From Oikopleura dioica (taxonomy: Eukaryota > Chordata > Appendicularia > Copelata > Oikopleuridae), in NCBI GenBank assembly GCA_907165135.1, contig OU015568.1, positions 15,449,208-15,513,207 on the forward strand: DNA of 64,000 nt, in the 5' to 3' direction. Made by a program: the position numbers and the translations under genes. Shown in pieces: positions 12,981 to 25,013 of the stretch. The notes under the pieces were generated by a model. The model did not search any database. It was given only the letters and a program-made list of their open reading frames with translations, and had not been told where the DNA came from. Within the stretch, counting starts at the first letter, position 1. Every line of letters starts with the position of its first letter.

Positions 12981-14253
12981 TCAGAAGAAAGAAAAGATAA
13001 AAGCGATGGTTGACAGCAAGAACTTGCTTCTTGTTTTTGAGCTTGAACTTGTTGTGGTGTCAATTGTCATCGTGATTGGTTCGTCAGTTGTTGATTCAAG
13101 TATTGTTGCACTCGTAGTTTTGATGGTAACTGGGTCAGTAGTTGGCTCAAGAACGCAAAAATCGGAGTCTGTCGCGTAAAGAACCGGGTTTAAGCTGTAG
13201 GTAGAATGGTGACCGATGACTTCTGAGCTAACGAACACATCGTCATTGATTTCGATTCGCTCAATTGGATACCCTCCCGAAAAATCTTTGTCACTTCCGG
13301 ACACAATATAGACAAATTGTCCATTTCTTATTGATGAGCAATAAGAACATCTCTAAAAATATTTTTACACACTGAGCACGTATTAAATTATATCTTCACC
13401 TCTTTGGTTTTTCCAATGATTGTCCATTCATTATCTTTTAATAGCCAGATATCTCTCGAGTCTCTAGATATAAAATCATCCGTGTAGTAATACCCACCGG
13501 TTAAGATCATTGCACCGCTTTCCAAACCGGTCAAAGTGTGGCACACTGACATTGGAGGATGATCCGCTAATGACAACCATCCGTTTTCTGAGAGACTTTC
13601 TACTTTGTGAAAAGCAATGACTTCGCTTCCATCACCACTGACCGTTGTTGGCTTTCCGTTGTAGTATCCAAGATGGCCATAACGATGGCCAAACTGCGAT
13701 GAGTGTGTTATAGTCGCTTGAATTGTGTCAAACTCTTCGCATTTGTTACTATGATTGGCAAGGCCAAAGCAAATCAAGGCTAGAAACGCATAAGGAAAAT
13801 CGAAGAGAAATTTCACCTTTTTCGCCGTTTTGAATCGTCAACGCTGCAGAACCTTCGGCATAATAATAATTCGATCGAACCGACAATTCTTCAAAGGAGC
13901 AGTCGACAAGCTTGACAATCTATAAACTAATTTAAGGCTCTCTCATTGATTTTAAGATAATTTACTTTATTAGTACCGGCTCCGTTATCTTCCCTGCCAC
14001 CAAAAATGTACAGCTCGTTTTTGATCACGGCAAATGCAACTTCTTTCGCCGAGTTAGAGGGCCCAGTAATTGTTGGGTATGTTTGAGTCAACCCATCGTG
14101 GGAGATTATGAAGGAGTTCGGCAATTTGTTGAGGAGGATCAAAAAATTAAAACTATAAGGTTCCGAATCGCTCTGTTTCTTGGTGGAATTGGTGCAAGTC
14201 TCTTGTAAAATCGCGGCAGAAGCAAAAACGGGGAGAAGAAGAAAATTTCTCAT
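12981..14253 (-). CDS. Secreted or GPI-anchored kelch-repeat protein
   Basis: Four exons keep phase through GT-AG introns: 14253-13966, 13919-13817, 13779-13400 and 13352-12981, giving about 380 residues. The start carries a signal peptide (MRNFLLLPVFASAAILQ). Kelch-type blades are visible as hydrophobic strand plus Gly-Gly: AVIKNELYIFGGRED in exon 1, GAMILTGGYYYTDD in exon 3, NGQFVYIVSGSDKDF in exon 4. After the propeller comes a Thr/Ser-rich stalk of about 50 residues and a terminal hydrophobic tail (KFLLSTIAFIFSFF) with no basic anchor after it, as in GPI-attachment signals. Kelch propellers bind partner proteins; the partner is unknown. A TATA box lies about 35 bases upstream of the ATG. 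Confidence 0.78.
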
Positions 14254-14284
14254 CGTGTTCTACTGACAGTAGGAGCGAAATACG

Positions 14285-14295
14285 CTTATATAAAT
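14285..14295 (-). promoter_or_regulatory. TATA box of the kelch-type gene
   Basis: On the minus strand the sequence reads ATTTATATAAG, about 35 bases upstream of the ATG at 14253. This implies a very short 5' leader. Confidence 0.55.
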
Positions 14296-16493
14296 GGCCA
14301 CAGTATAAATATTAGTTGACTTGATATTTGCGTTTCTCATCTTTATGAGCCCTCTTTATTAGTATGCTTGAATTTCTCCAAGCAAGATTCTTGATCAATT
14401 AATAGACTTTACGAAAATTCTGTCTCTTCCGCGCATGAATTTTCATACAGAACCCTAGAGCCGATAAGTGGCACTACAGTAAACGTTGCATCAAACTCGA
14501 TAGAAAAATTTTCATTTCAGGAAAATGTGACGTAAAAATGTGGCATGGCATTTTCGCGCTTTTATTTCACTCCGTTCACACCGCCGCGCAATATGCCTTC
14601 TATTTCACTTATCACGTGATACATTCACTTCAGAATTCTACAGAGTGTTCTCATTATAGCGACTTGTTTCTTGTCCATTTGAGGCTTTTTATTGGTTGTT
14701 TCCATAGAAGAGGTCTTCGAAAAATGGTAAAAATCGTCAATTGAGTGAATACAGTCATGAAACCAATTTTTCGAAAAAGAAATCTGTCTTTCTCCTTAGA
14801 GCCAAAAACCAGAGACCGCAAAATAGAGCGGCACCTGGAGAAATGGGTGTTTAGAAAACGCACGCCGCTAATTTCGCGCGGATGGAACTGGCGAGAGTTA
14901 ATTTTATTTGCGAAACCGTTTCTTCGCGAAATGATCTTCTTTACCAAATTGCAATTCGAAAAGAAGATAATACCGGCGATGGGGTTCGTGTTTTTGCGAA
15001 AAAAATAAGCTGAGATCGTGGACAGCCGATTTCACTAGAACTTTTCTAGCTTCTCGAAAGAAATTTCACGAAAAATTTTATTCGGTCAAAAAAATTAAGG
15101 GTGTCACATCGTTCTCTTATTGTAGCTTCGAATCGAAGCCTTCGATGTTATATGTAGAGATTATCGTCTATTTGGGTGCATTTTGCTCTACTGTACTTGT
15201 TTATCTGATGTTTTTAAATCCCTTATTTGTGTTATCTAAACCTCCCGGCGTCTTATAAACGTTTAGAAATCCGAGTGTGCATCCTGCGAAGTGCCCTTTT
15301 GCTTGAGCTTCTTTTTTTTCGGAAAAAATCGGCGGGCCCGTTCGCTCTCGTTACGGAACACTCACATCCTGTTGGTGCACATCGACCCTGTACTTTTCGG
15401 GCCTTTTTTCGCAGCGCCAATTTCGCAAATATTATACAAGCAGCAAAAGACTACAATTACCAGCAACTAAAGGGGGCTTATCCTCAAGATTAGATCAGAG
15501 GAATACAGAGGGAGAGACAGAAGACATCAGAAGTTGGGTTTTAAATTGGACGATGACAGATTTTGCCAAGATTAAATGTGGATTTTCTGACGAAGTAAAA
15601 TCGACTTACGAGTGTGGTCAAACGTGCCAGGTGGAATTGAAGCCCCATAATTCGTAAATTGTATTTTAGCCCCGACAAGCTGCCACCACCAAACGGATGC
15701 TTGTCACCTTATCAGACGGAAAAAGTTCTTTCGATTTAGCAAATTGCCCACGTTTTGGACTCAGAATCTAATCACTTGACAAGGTTTCACTACTTTTGTG
15801 AACTGTTTACAGTATACTCTTTTTGAGAAGAGACTCAAGGTTCTTTCGGTTCATTCCTGATAAAAATCAAAGAGTTTATGCGCAAGATTAAATCTTAATT
15901 TGATTCTCCCTGAACCTGTCCCTTTCTCTTTAGAAAACGATTTTTTCAAAGGATCCACCCTTAATTTCATAAATCAAGTTGATTATCGAATATGAAAAGA
16001 AACTGTTTTCCCTTGATTTTGTACGCTTTTATTGCAAAATTATCAACGCAAATTTTATTGCGTTTGAAATTGCAGTTACCTTTGAAAGTCAAAAATTGAA
16101 TTAAAACCTGATAAAAAATGAAAAATCGAAACTTTTGAGCTTTCTTGCGTCGCATATTTTTTGAAGCTGACGTTTACAAAAATATTCGATTAGTTGTGAA
16201 CCTGTCTTTGTCGAATTGGGAACTTGACGGTTCCATTGTTTGATCACGTGAGGAAATATCGTGACGAGTGGAAGGCGCATTTGACGAAATCCACGATGCA
16301 ATGGGACCGGGCGGATAAAATTCCACGCAACAGTGGAATTCCTCTTTCCTAACTCAGGAATCCCGAAACGCCACGATACATCGATAGGATAATTCCACTG
16401 TTAGAATTTGACTGCAATCTTCATTACAGAAACAAGGATTGAGCTGAATTTAGTGTCGTTTTTTTTTTATTCACAGAATGAGATTATTTTTAT
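14296..16493. other. Intergenic region
   Basis: No gene recognised. Contains a solitary copy of the dispersed motif TTAAGGGTGTCAC at 15095-15107 and open frames of 60-100 codons without domains. Confidence 0.5.
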
Positions 16494-18682
16494 TCAATTT
16501 CCAAAATGGAGTTGATGATTAAGAAGTTGTTCTAACTTCTCCTCAGTATAGGAAAGAGAAATTGTATAAGCTTGAGGGAGTAAATACCACTTGTTTTTTT
16601 CCATGCTACTAACATTTTCATTAACCAGAGTCATAAATTCTTGATCTTTCCCAATATATCGGAAATCGCCCGTTTCTTCACTGTAGGATCTTGAAACCAT
16701 TTCATCATTGGCGTAATAAGGATTTCTTAGCGGTATTTTCACTGTCATTTTATCTGTTTTCAAATCGGTATTTTGAACGATGTATTCGTCGTTCTCAATC
16801 CTATCAACAACCATTTGATGAAAGTAGACATCATTGTCATCACGTAGATAAGCCGCTGTGACAGTAAGTGGACGTTCGAATTTGTAATTTTCATGAAGCA
16901 AAACTTCAAAACTATTTATATACGTTTAAACCGAATGTTAAACCTGATTCAAAGTCGAAAATAGTTTCTTCCAAGTCGGTTTTCAGTAATTTTATCATGT
17001 CCCAGCCACTTGGACAGATATATGTCTTGAACTTTAGCCGTCTAAGAAGTAAATCGATCTCACTTTGTTGAAAATCTTTCTCCAAGTCAGTCGGGTTAAG
17101 ATTGAGACCCGCCAAGCTTCGAGGATAAACAATCATTGTCAATGCAGAGAATATATATTCAAATGACCACATAAAATTTTCTTTAACACCAAGATCGTTT
17201 TTAATGGCGTGTCGTATAAGTGTTGTTATCGTTATTGGAACGCAGAGACTGGTGTCTCTCTGATCAAGTACATTTCTTGTTATATAATTGAAGTCTGAGC
17301 ATGTATATTTATTTAAGCTTTGACGAAGATCTGACATTCCAATAGATTTTGTCAGATTTGGATCGTCAAGCATCAATGATGGCGAAGCGTTTTTTAATGA
17401 TACTATTGAAGAAAATTGTCTCAATTGCCACCATGTTGCATATTTTCGTTTTAGCCACTGTGCATTAGAAGACTAAAACTTCGAAAATCATAAGGATTTA
17501 TCAAATAATTACTTCTAAAATTGATGAAATCTCCTCTTCCCCTTTCTCGTCGATTGGATTGAAAATAAGACTCCAAGCTGTTTTCCAATCGCAGAACATG
17601 AAAATCACCCAATTTGAAGACATTTCGGAGCCATAATTTATGCCGCAATTATTTTAGGTTCGCCATTTTTTAACATAACATTATCTGGCTTTATATCCCG
17701 GTGCGTAATGTTTTGTGCAAACAAATATTGTTCTGCCAAGCCAATTTTACTTGACATAGTTTTTCGTTCGAGTACGGTCAAATCTTCATCCTTGAGTCGC
17801 TTTCGTAAATTTTCATCGCAGAACTCCATTATTGTTATCCAACCTATGCAATCATCGCATTCAAAATCAAGACGGTAAAAAATTTCGACATTAACAAAAT
17901 GTTTGATGATATTATCATGATAAGGGATCGTATTTGGCCAGCTTTCAGTTTCATCGCAAAATGGTGTGTACTCTTAATGACTTTCTTGAACTTAATGGTC
18001 AATCAAGCATACCGGAGGAGAAATGAAATCGAAAATCTAAATCTTCAAAAGAAATTTGATTCGTGAATAAAGCTGGATCGAATGCTTGAACTCTTACTGC
18101 CATTTCAATTTGTCCAAATATCTGTTTGACGACTAAAGCTTCTCCTCCAACAGCTAAAACATCCACCAGTAATGAATTATCCAGAAACCATCTTCCTCGC
18201 TCCTCTTTCAACTCCGATCTGTATATGGTTTTATCCATCAAGGCTGGATTATTATTGAGAAGCGGAATTTGAAATCCATTGGGGTCTATCTCTGATTGCA
18301 TATTCCCAAAATTAGAAAACCCATAGAAATTTAAGTCTGCCTGCATATCTGGAATTCGCCACGCAACTTCTATCTTTGATGGAGCTTTTCCATTTGGGGT
18401 CTCTCCAGATTTAGCAAAAAGTTTGACCCAGCCTCCAAGTTGCATGAATCTTCTTCCAAGCTCCATTCGACCGATAGATAAAATAAGTCTATCCTTATCA
18501 TTTCTAGATGTCTCCCGTTTTATTTTCGGAAAAAAATTCTTCAACCAGTTTTCGACGTTCTCTTTAGTCAATGGCGGTGGGTGAGTTCCAATTTTACACG
18601 AAACAAGAACATTTTCGCAAGAATCATCTGATTCGTACTCAAAAAAATCTTGCCGCGGTCTTAGCTCATATTGACGTATCAT
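16494..18682 (-). pseudogene. Kinase-like/papain-like fusion protein, copy 1 (probably broken)
   Basis: Paralog of the gene at 25014-27418, in the opposite orientation. Phased exons: 18682-18013, 17972-17513, 17472-16944 and 16903-16494. The most likely ATG is 18682 (MIRQYELRP); the frame extends further upstream without an ATG. Order: N-terminal module (LTKENVENWLKNF), glycine-rich segment and strand with AVRV in place of the usual AVK, kinase loop THRDIKPDNVML, then a papain-like domain with Gln-x5-Cys (DQRDTSLC) and His/Asn 16 apart (H in VYFHQMVV, N in IVQNTD). Near 17647 the text jumps from the end of the catalytic loop straight to the CG.. segment that in copy 2 lies about 60 residues later, and the reading frame changes, so the DFG region is deleted and the frame broken. 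Either a decayed copy or an unusual splice; I favour decay. Confidence 0.68.
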
Positions 18683-20473
18683 ATGGACTCCAGACAAAAG
18701 TGTAAACGCTGAACTCGCAAAACTTTCTTTGTTTTTCTCAACGAAGTGCGAGTTACATCTTAGCTCCTGTTTATTTTCATAGAATGCAAGTTTCTCTCGA
18801 AAGATTTGTAAAGACAAGTGAAAGTTTCGAAGAAAATTGTTGACTTTCTCGCCCGAAAACAATTTAAGAAATAACAAGCACGCGTGGATAAAGAATCTCA
18901 AATCTGGCGCGTGTTTAAACGTTGGGTTGGTGATTTTACTCTTACGACTTAGATTTCACGCTTCTCGTCGGGAGACGCGCGCCGCAGCAGAAAAGTACAC
19001 CCTTCGATAATTCCCTTGCTATTTTCTCTTGCATATGTATTTTGGCAGGGCATCGAATTTTCCGCTCGCAAATGCGCGCCTTTAGATATGCACAAATTTT
19101 GGAAATCAAATTCAAATCCAAGCGCAAATGATTCTTTATCCAATTTTCTTACTTGAAAGGAGCTAGCCGTAATTCTGTTTTTGATGCCATGATCCAACGC
19201 CGTCAAAATGACCTTTGCTTTCCGAGAAAGCGGCCCCTGTCACTTTCGAAAGCAATCGAATTTGCGGACAACTCAAAAAGTCATCGAATATCAACTTGGG
19301 CCGCTGTTCAAAATCAGCGAAAAACTGCAAAATCGCGATTTTAAGCAACTTTCAGTATATTCTCTTGTAAGCTTCTCGTGAGTTTGTTTTTCACCTTTTT
19401 AAATGAGCAAAAACGACTAATCTTTTCTATTAAATAATTTGTAAATATTCGTTAGAACGTGTTGGATAAGGTGACCGGATTGAAATTGACAAGGTAACGA
19501 GCAGCCGCTTGTTCCGCAAAGCAAGTGACAATTGATCATGTTATGTGTTCACTCGCTATTACAAGTATTTTTTGTAACAAAGCGGCGAACAGATCTTAGT
19601 TTACTTGTAACTCATTATCCATTGTAATAATTTGTTATAATAATTTATCCAACGTCATTATTTTTAATGATTTACGCTCAGCATTAAAACTTCTTGCTTT
19701 CCCTGACGACTTTTATAATCAAGAAACGGGAAATAAGCAAAGGTTGCACTTTTTCTTTTGGCCATGATAAAATTGCGAATGCAAGTTTCTTTTTCAAGTT
19801 GCATCTGCTTGTTACAAGAAAAGAAGACAAGATAAGTGGGAGAATAATTGGCGTTAAACGTATGTATCACAATAAGGGACATCGTCAATTACGTCCGCAA
19901 GACGGGAAGGGGGCAAAATCTCACGGCTCTTCTGACGTACACTTGCTGTATATTTCGCGGTTTACCGAAACGACGCAATTTTCACTTGAATAGCTTATTG
20001 AATCGCAATCTTCGGAAAACAGAGTGACACCCTTATTTCACTTCGCAAAATAAGGGCCTTAGCCTTACTCTCAACCTAACCCTAACCCTACGAAACTGAG
20101 TCTTGTTGGGCGGTGAGTAATTAAAGGTGTTTTAAATTAGGATGAACTCTCTCCTTGCGCCGTGGCGGGTGAAAACGAAAAGATGGAACTTCGCGACCTT
20201 TGTCGCTTTATCACTCCACCTGATCAGTGCACTCTCGGACCTAATGATTTTACGCTGAACTCGTCACTTCCATACTTATCCCATTTTCACCAGCGTCATT
20301 ATTTAGAAAGATTCTGGCATCGAGACAAAGTGAACAAAATGGCACTTTGTTTGTGCAAATCTTATCAATTAGAAATCTCAGTCTCTTTATTTGGTCTTTA
20401 CAGAATCGTTTTTAATGAAAAATAACAGTAAAAACAACATTGTCCAATGACAAATTCAGAAATTTTAAAAATT
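18683..20473. other. Intergenic region with telomere-like repeats
   Basis: No convincing gene. 20024-20035 has the dispersed motif GTGACACCCTTA, and 20075-20090 holds two and a half telomere-type units (CCTAACCCTAACCCTA). An 87-codon frame at 20162-20425 has no recognisable feature. Confidence 0.5.
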
Positions 20474-20671
20474 CTAGTTTTTCTTTGAGAAAAAATTCAA
20501 AATAGCTTTTTTGTAGCGCCTCCTGAATTTTCTTGCTTGCCGGTTTGTAGACTCGCTAGATCTGCGTCTCATACTGTAAGCTACGTTATTTCCAAGTCTG
20601 TTGTATCCAATCAAATCGGCGGCGACGAAGGTCGTGGATGATAATGCCAGGGTGATGATGGAAGGCTTCAT
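20474..20671 (-). CDS. Small secreted cationic peptide
   Basis: A single-exon 65-residue frame starts with a plausible signal peptide (MKPSIITLALSSTTFVAA) followed by a short neutral spacer and an Arg/Lys-rich tail (MRRRSSESTNRQARKFRRRY then KKAILNFFSKKN). A TATA-type box (TATATAA on the minus strand, 20721-20727) lies 50 bases upstream, supporting transcription. The strong positive charge with an amphipathic end resembles host-defence or histone-like peptides, but there is no family motif and no cysteine pattern, so function is unknown. Confidence 0.5.
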   Translation of the reverse strand: MKPSIITLALSSTTFVAADLIGYNRLGNNVAYSMRRRSSESTNRQARKFRRRYKKAILNFFSKKN

Positions 20672-20720
20672 CTTGGGAAAATACTATTACAGTATAAATT
20701 CAATGGAAAAGCGTCTTGAT

Positions 20721-20727
20721 TTATATA
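20721..20727 (-). promoter_or_regulatory. TATA box of the cationic peptide gene
   Basis: Minus-strand TATATAA 50 bases upstream of the ATG at 20671. Confidence 0.45.
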
Positions 20728-20760
20728 CAAAAAGTTACATAAGAGTTCTTACGTAACACT

Positions 20761-21410
20761 TTATGATAATATCCTTCCATATGTCACTGCCAAGGATGCA
20801 GAATCGTCGCTGTTGTAGACAGGATATTCTTCCACCTTGATTCCATTTTTGGGATCGATTCTAACAGAAAACGAAGCACTGATCTCATCCTGTCTTGTCG
20901 ACGAGTTTTGCCATCTCTTTTATGTATGCTCAGCTCGATAAATTATTATTCTTAGAATTCTAGTTGATGTCCGGTCCAAACAAGTTCCACTATCTTATCA
21001 AAAATGGGATGAAAGAGTGTTGATCTTGTTCCAATCCTTCCAGAACAACTTCCTACTTACCCTTGGCTTTGGCGTGCAGACAGCAGATCGTCGAAAAATC
21101 CACTGCCCAAAGTTATTTTATTCCGTGGCATACATTTTTCTGGCGCTGGAAAAGCAAAATTCACTGTATTAAACTTTAAATTGAAATCTTGCCACTTGGA
21201 GTAATCTCTAAGGGCCATCGTCAAAAGGGTTCCAAAAGGAGCTTTCAGCATCCACGTATAATCCGATGCCGATCTGTATGTGATAATCTACCCATTAATA
21301 TTCACACACGAAGCTCATCCCTAAGTGCCCAGTCGTGGCGAGCTCCTTAGGTCCTTACCATTCCCCGGCCCGCTGCCAGTTTCAAACTTTTCTGACCCTA
21401 GCAACAGTTA
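20761..21410 (-). CDS. CUB-domain-like protein (partial model)
   Basis: Two good coding blocks on the minus strand: 21273-21061 (DYTWMLKAPFGTLLTMALRD, later EKCMPRNKITLGSG) and 20916-20761 (WQNSSTRQDEISASFSVRID, ending in a stop). The W..KAP.GT.L.. pattern and the SSTRQDEISASFSVRI strand match the start and end of a CUB domain, an extracellular beta-sandwich used in protein binding. A third possible exon near 21353-21406 (KFETGSGPGN) fits the family but I could not phase its junction. No start codon or signal peptide was found, so the 5' part is unresolved and the gene may be decayed. Confidence 0.5.
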
Positions 21411-21894
21411 AACTAGCAGAAATCAACAATCTTGATTTCCAAACGCACAAATGCAAATCGAGGCCATAGCTGGTGTGGACTAGGAAAGTTGGAGTGAGCA
21501 TGAATTTGCAAAATTATGGCAAGATGTTCTGCGCGGAATGCGTTTATACGGCCGTGGGAAAACCTCCAGCGCGAGAGATGGCAGCCAGACACTAAATCGC
21601 GCAATTTTTGTGTTTTCGAAAAATGTTCAGCATGATTTTGAACGATTACGAGCTGTTTTGAGCGCTAAAAGGGATACGATCGGTTTAATCAAATTTTTAT
21701 GACGTATTTTTAGTTTAGTATGTGCTTCGTTTTCTCTATAATCATTCGAAATATGAAGAAAAAAAAAGGAAATTTATAACATATTTTGTTGGGCGGATAT
21801 TGCCTGTCATGCGCACTCTATTCTGACTTGATTCAAGAGAGCACTAAAAATTCTTACAATGCTAATTTGCCTTTTCATAAGCGTGCGAAACGCC

Positions 21895-21900
21895 TATATA
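21895..21900 (+). promoter_or_regulatory. TATA box of the RING-finger gene
   Basis: CGCCTATATAGAGAT lies about 30 bases before the ATG at 21926. Confidence 0.5.
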
Positions 21901-21925
21901 GAGATCAGTTCGTCAATTTTCGGAT

Positions 21926-22581
21926 ATGTCTGAAGTGATTGAAAATGAGTCCAGTGGAACAGAAGATCTCGACGAGACTATTGAGACGAGTACTAGAAAG
22001 CTGAAAACAGATAGAATCGCTTTGATAAAGAATAAAAACCGCCAAAGAAAAAGAAAAATGAGGGAGATTGACGCCGAGCTCGCAGAAACTCGGGATAAAA
22101 ATCAAAAGCTCGAGCATGATTTTAAAGAGAAACAGGATCAAATCGCTTCTTTGAGGGAAAATCTTCGTAAAAATGTGAAAGAAAAGGATGAAAATAACAA
22201 GAAGCTTGCGAAACTTCTCAATGATAAGAAAATTTTACAACTAGTGCATGAACGAGAATCGCTGGATGTTCTCGGTAAATACCGTTTTTCTTCGAAAGAA
22301 ACGGGGTAAAATCGTATTTTTAGAAGAGATTGACGAAGACTTCATTAAGGAAGCGGTTGATTGTAGAGTTTGTTTGGATTCATACAATTCTTCGACAAGG
22401 TAGGAAATTCAGTATTGGTCACATTTGCAGGTTGATATACTGTGAATTTTTTAGGCAAAAAGTATGTCTGATTTCCTGTGGCCACCAATTTTGCAATCAG
22501 TGCATCAACTCCTTAATCGAAAAATTTTGTCCCACCTGTAGAAGAGAATTCAGCGAAAATCAAATTCTAAAGCTTTTCTGA
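21926..22581 (+). CDS. Coiled-coil RING-finger protein (probable E3 ubiquitin ligase)
   Basis: Three exons, 21926-22274, 22324-22399 and 22455-22581, join in phase through short GT-AG introns and encode 183 residues. Residues 20-115 are highly charged and heptad-like (KMREIDAELAETRDKNQKLE), a coiled coil for dimerisation. The C-terminus is a C3HC4 RING: CRVCLD, then CGHQFCNQCI, then CPTC, with an intron between the first and second cysteine pairs. RING proteins of this build recruit E2 enzymes to ubiquitylate partners bound through the coiled coil. No nuclear signal or membrane segment. A TATA box sits just upstream. Confidence 0.85.
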
Positions 22582-24909
22582 GCAATAAAATAAGCCTTTC
22601 TATGAAATAATAAGCAACAATTTTAAAAGTCAATTTAAGTATTCTATAGAACGAAAAATTGGTTGAGTAAGAGACCCCTATTTTAGACTCTTTCGTCAAG
22701 TATGCAGGCAGCTGACATTATCTAAACGGATTTAGGGATTTGGCCCTTTTGAGGATCTAGGAAGGTCATCGACTCGCTGCGGTCAGTCCAGATTTCACTT
22801 TCTAAGACGATAAGACTCTTCTAAGGCCCAGTTTCTAACGCAATCGTCCTACATCTTTACATTTTTGAAGCAATATTCAAAATTGCAAATGTTCAATTTC
22901 AGAAAAAAAAGAATAGATTACGTAAAACGGCGAATAATTGCTCCCCGTCATGAAAACAGTGATGGATGTCCGTTCATAGAAACATCAATCGACAGGTGTT
23001 GCTTGCGCTCATGGCTGACAGAAGTTGCGACTGCCGCGCTAAATTCATTATGATTAACAATTTGTGCATTACAAGGATGATCCCAGCTTATGCGCACCAG
23101 TCTGCCAAGAGCGTTGTCCGACGCAAAGTACCACTCGACTGTTATCTCCTTATTAAACCCTTACTCAGCCGAATTGTCATGCGCTGCTGATGTTGCCGTT
23201 CTACTGTACTGTAATTAAGAAATTGGGATATCGACAGTTTCTTTTTTGGTTGAAGCTCTTTGGATCTTATCTTGTTTTTTGACTGTATTACAGGCTGTTC
23301 AGAAGCTATGAAAAAGATTTACAAGTCGGCTTAGGGAATGCTCGATGACGTATTTTTTGCTTGTTAGAGCTTCAATTTTTCTGATAGCTTAGTATTTAGG
23401 AGGACTAAGAAGATTAAGTCTTTCTGAAAATTGGCTCATTTCTTAAAACAAACTTAAGGGTAGATGGCTCGAATCAACGAGAAATTAGGGCAATATTGAC
23501 CGAGATTTGGACCAAATTCTAGACAAATCAGATTTCCGCATTCGGCTGGTAGGCCAATCAGATTTCATAAAAAAAGTTAAGAGTTCTGTCTCGACCCCAA
23601 AATTAATGTCTTATTTTTTTCATGAAAAGCAAAAAAAAAATTTTTTTATCCTTTTTCTGACTCATATTTGAAGAAAATTTTCAATAAGTAAAAGTGTAAA
23701 TTGAATCAAGGAAGATGACTTTGGGTCGGTACGTTGCCAAAATGTTTGAAAAACATTGTTATAATGCAAATGCAAGGGATGAAGTTTCTTCCGCGTATTC
23801 TGCCACATCCTGACAACAAGCTGGACACCGTTGACCTTATCACGTGAACGTGTTCCCAGCGTTTTACATTTTATTTTGAAAAGATTCGATTAGGCCTCCA
23901 AGAAACTTTCCCTAACGGTCAATTAGTGATATTTAGCAGGTTGGAGGAGAAGCAAAAATTCGCTGAGTTTTAGAAATCTGAGACGAGAGGAACGACCAAA
24001 TTATGGGTTTATCAGCTCAATTTGGACAGTTTAGCTATTTTTCCTAAAGCAACTGTATCTTGCTTATTATTTGGCATTTGGAAAACTTCTCCTTTTTTAA
24101 AAACAAAAGAAATCAAAATGAGTTTTTTTCTGCTCTTGAACTTTAAATGACATGATTAATCGTCCTCAGATAAAATGTCGAAAAGTTAACTAATCTTACA
24201 AATCGGTCAAAGTATAAACACACGTTTTTGACATTGAGGTTCCGTTTCATTTGACGATAATTCATCATCAAAAATTTGATAAATGAGAAGCTTCTTTAGA
24301 AGAAAAAAACTACAGAATAGAAAACGCTCCATTTTGGTAACTACGGTCAGTGAAGGCTGACGGTTGAATCGAGCTTTATCTCCTTAATTTGCGGCGAAAT
24401 GGGCAGGCTCGGTTCTTTGAAACGTTCGAGCGCGGGACATTGGCGATGGAGTCCCCGAGTTCTAGTGGCGACGGGCTCTATCTGTTATTTCTGTCAAAGT
24501 GGCCGCCTCGAAAGAGCTCAACAACTTGGAAACAAGTGAACCGGCTGCGCTCAATTTACATTTCCAATTGCTTCTCTTTTTCTAATTGAAATTGAGTTTC
24601 GCGTTTAGAATAAAAAATCAGCTGTGAAAAGAAAGATCGAAAAAAGGGGGTAAAATTCTGCTGGAATCCGAATTCAAGCATCGTATCTCAGAAATAAAAG
24701 AATCCTTGCAATTTCCGTCATCACTTCGCAAAAATTCTTGATCGAAGATTTTCGTGATTTTCCCACGATTTTTTGGTACGACTCATTTCCCCGATTTTTT
24801 TCGTTGTAGCTAGTATGATGGTTTCAAAGCATCTTTATCAAGTGTCCTTGTTTTTTCGTATCAGCAGAGAGGTAATTAAAATCTTCTTCGTCATCATTTG
24901 GTGTCAACC
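22582..24909. other. Intergenic region
   Basis: No gene recognised. AT-rich, with small open frames only. 23620-23650 has long A and T runs. Confidence 0.5.
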
Positions 24910-24916
24910 TATAAAA
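24910..24916 (+). promoter_or_regulatory. TATA box of the kinase/papain fusion gene
   Basis: CCTATAAAACC, about 100 bases before the ATG at 25014. Confidence 0.5.
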
Positions 24917-25013
24917 CCGGCTCTTTCGAGCAATAAAACCTGACGACAGTAAAAACTGATAGGAGGTTGTTATCATAGCGGAAAGCATTCGTATTCATCA
25001 TATATTTTCCAAC

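Noticed and set aside
12605-13063. 152-codon minus-strand frame
   Set aside because: Overlaps the kelch gene 3' end out of frame; no domain and no splice partners.
17451-17648. KLGDFHVLRLENS read as a kinase DFG motif in copy 1
   Set aside because: Wrong frame: the homologous frame (CDWKTAWSLIFNPID) aligns with copy 2 and carries the phased intron.
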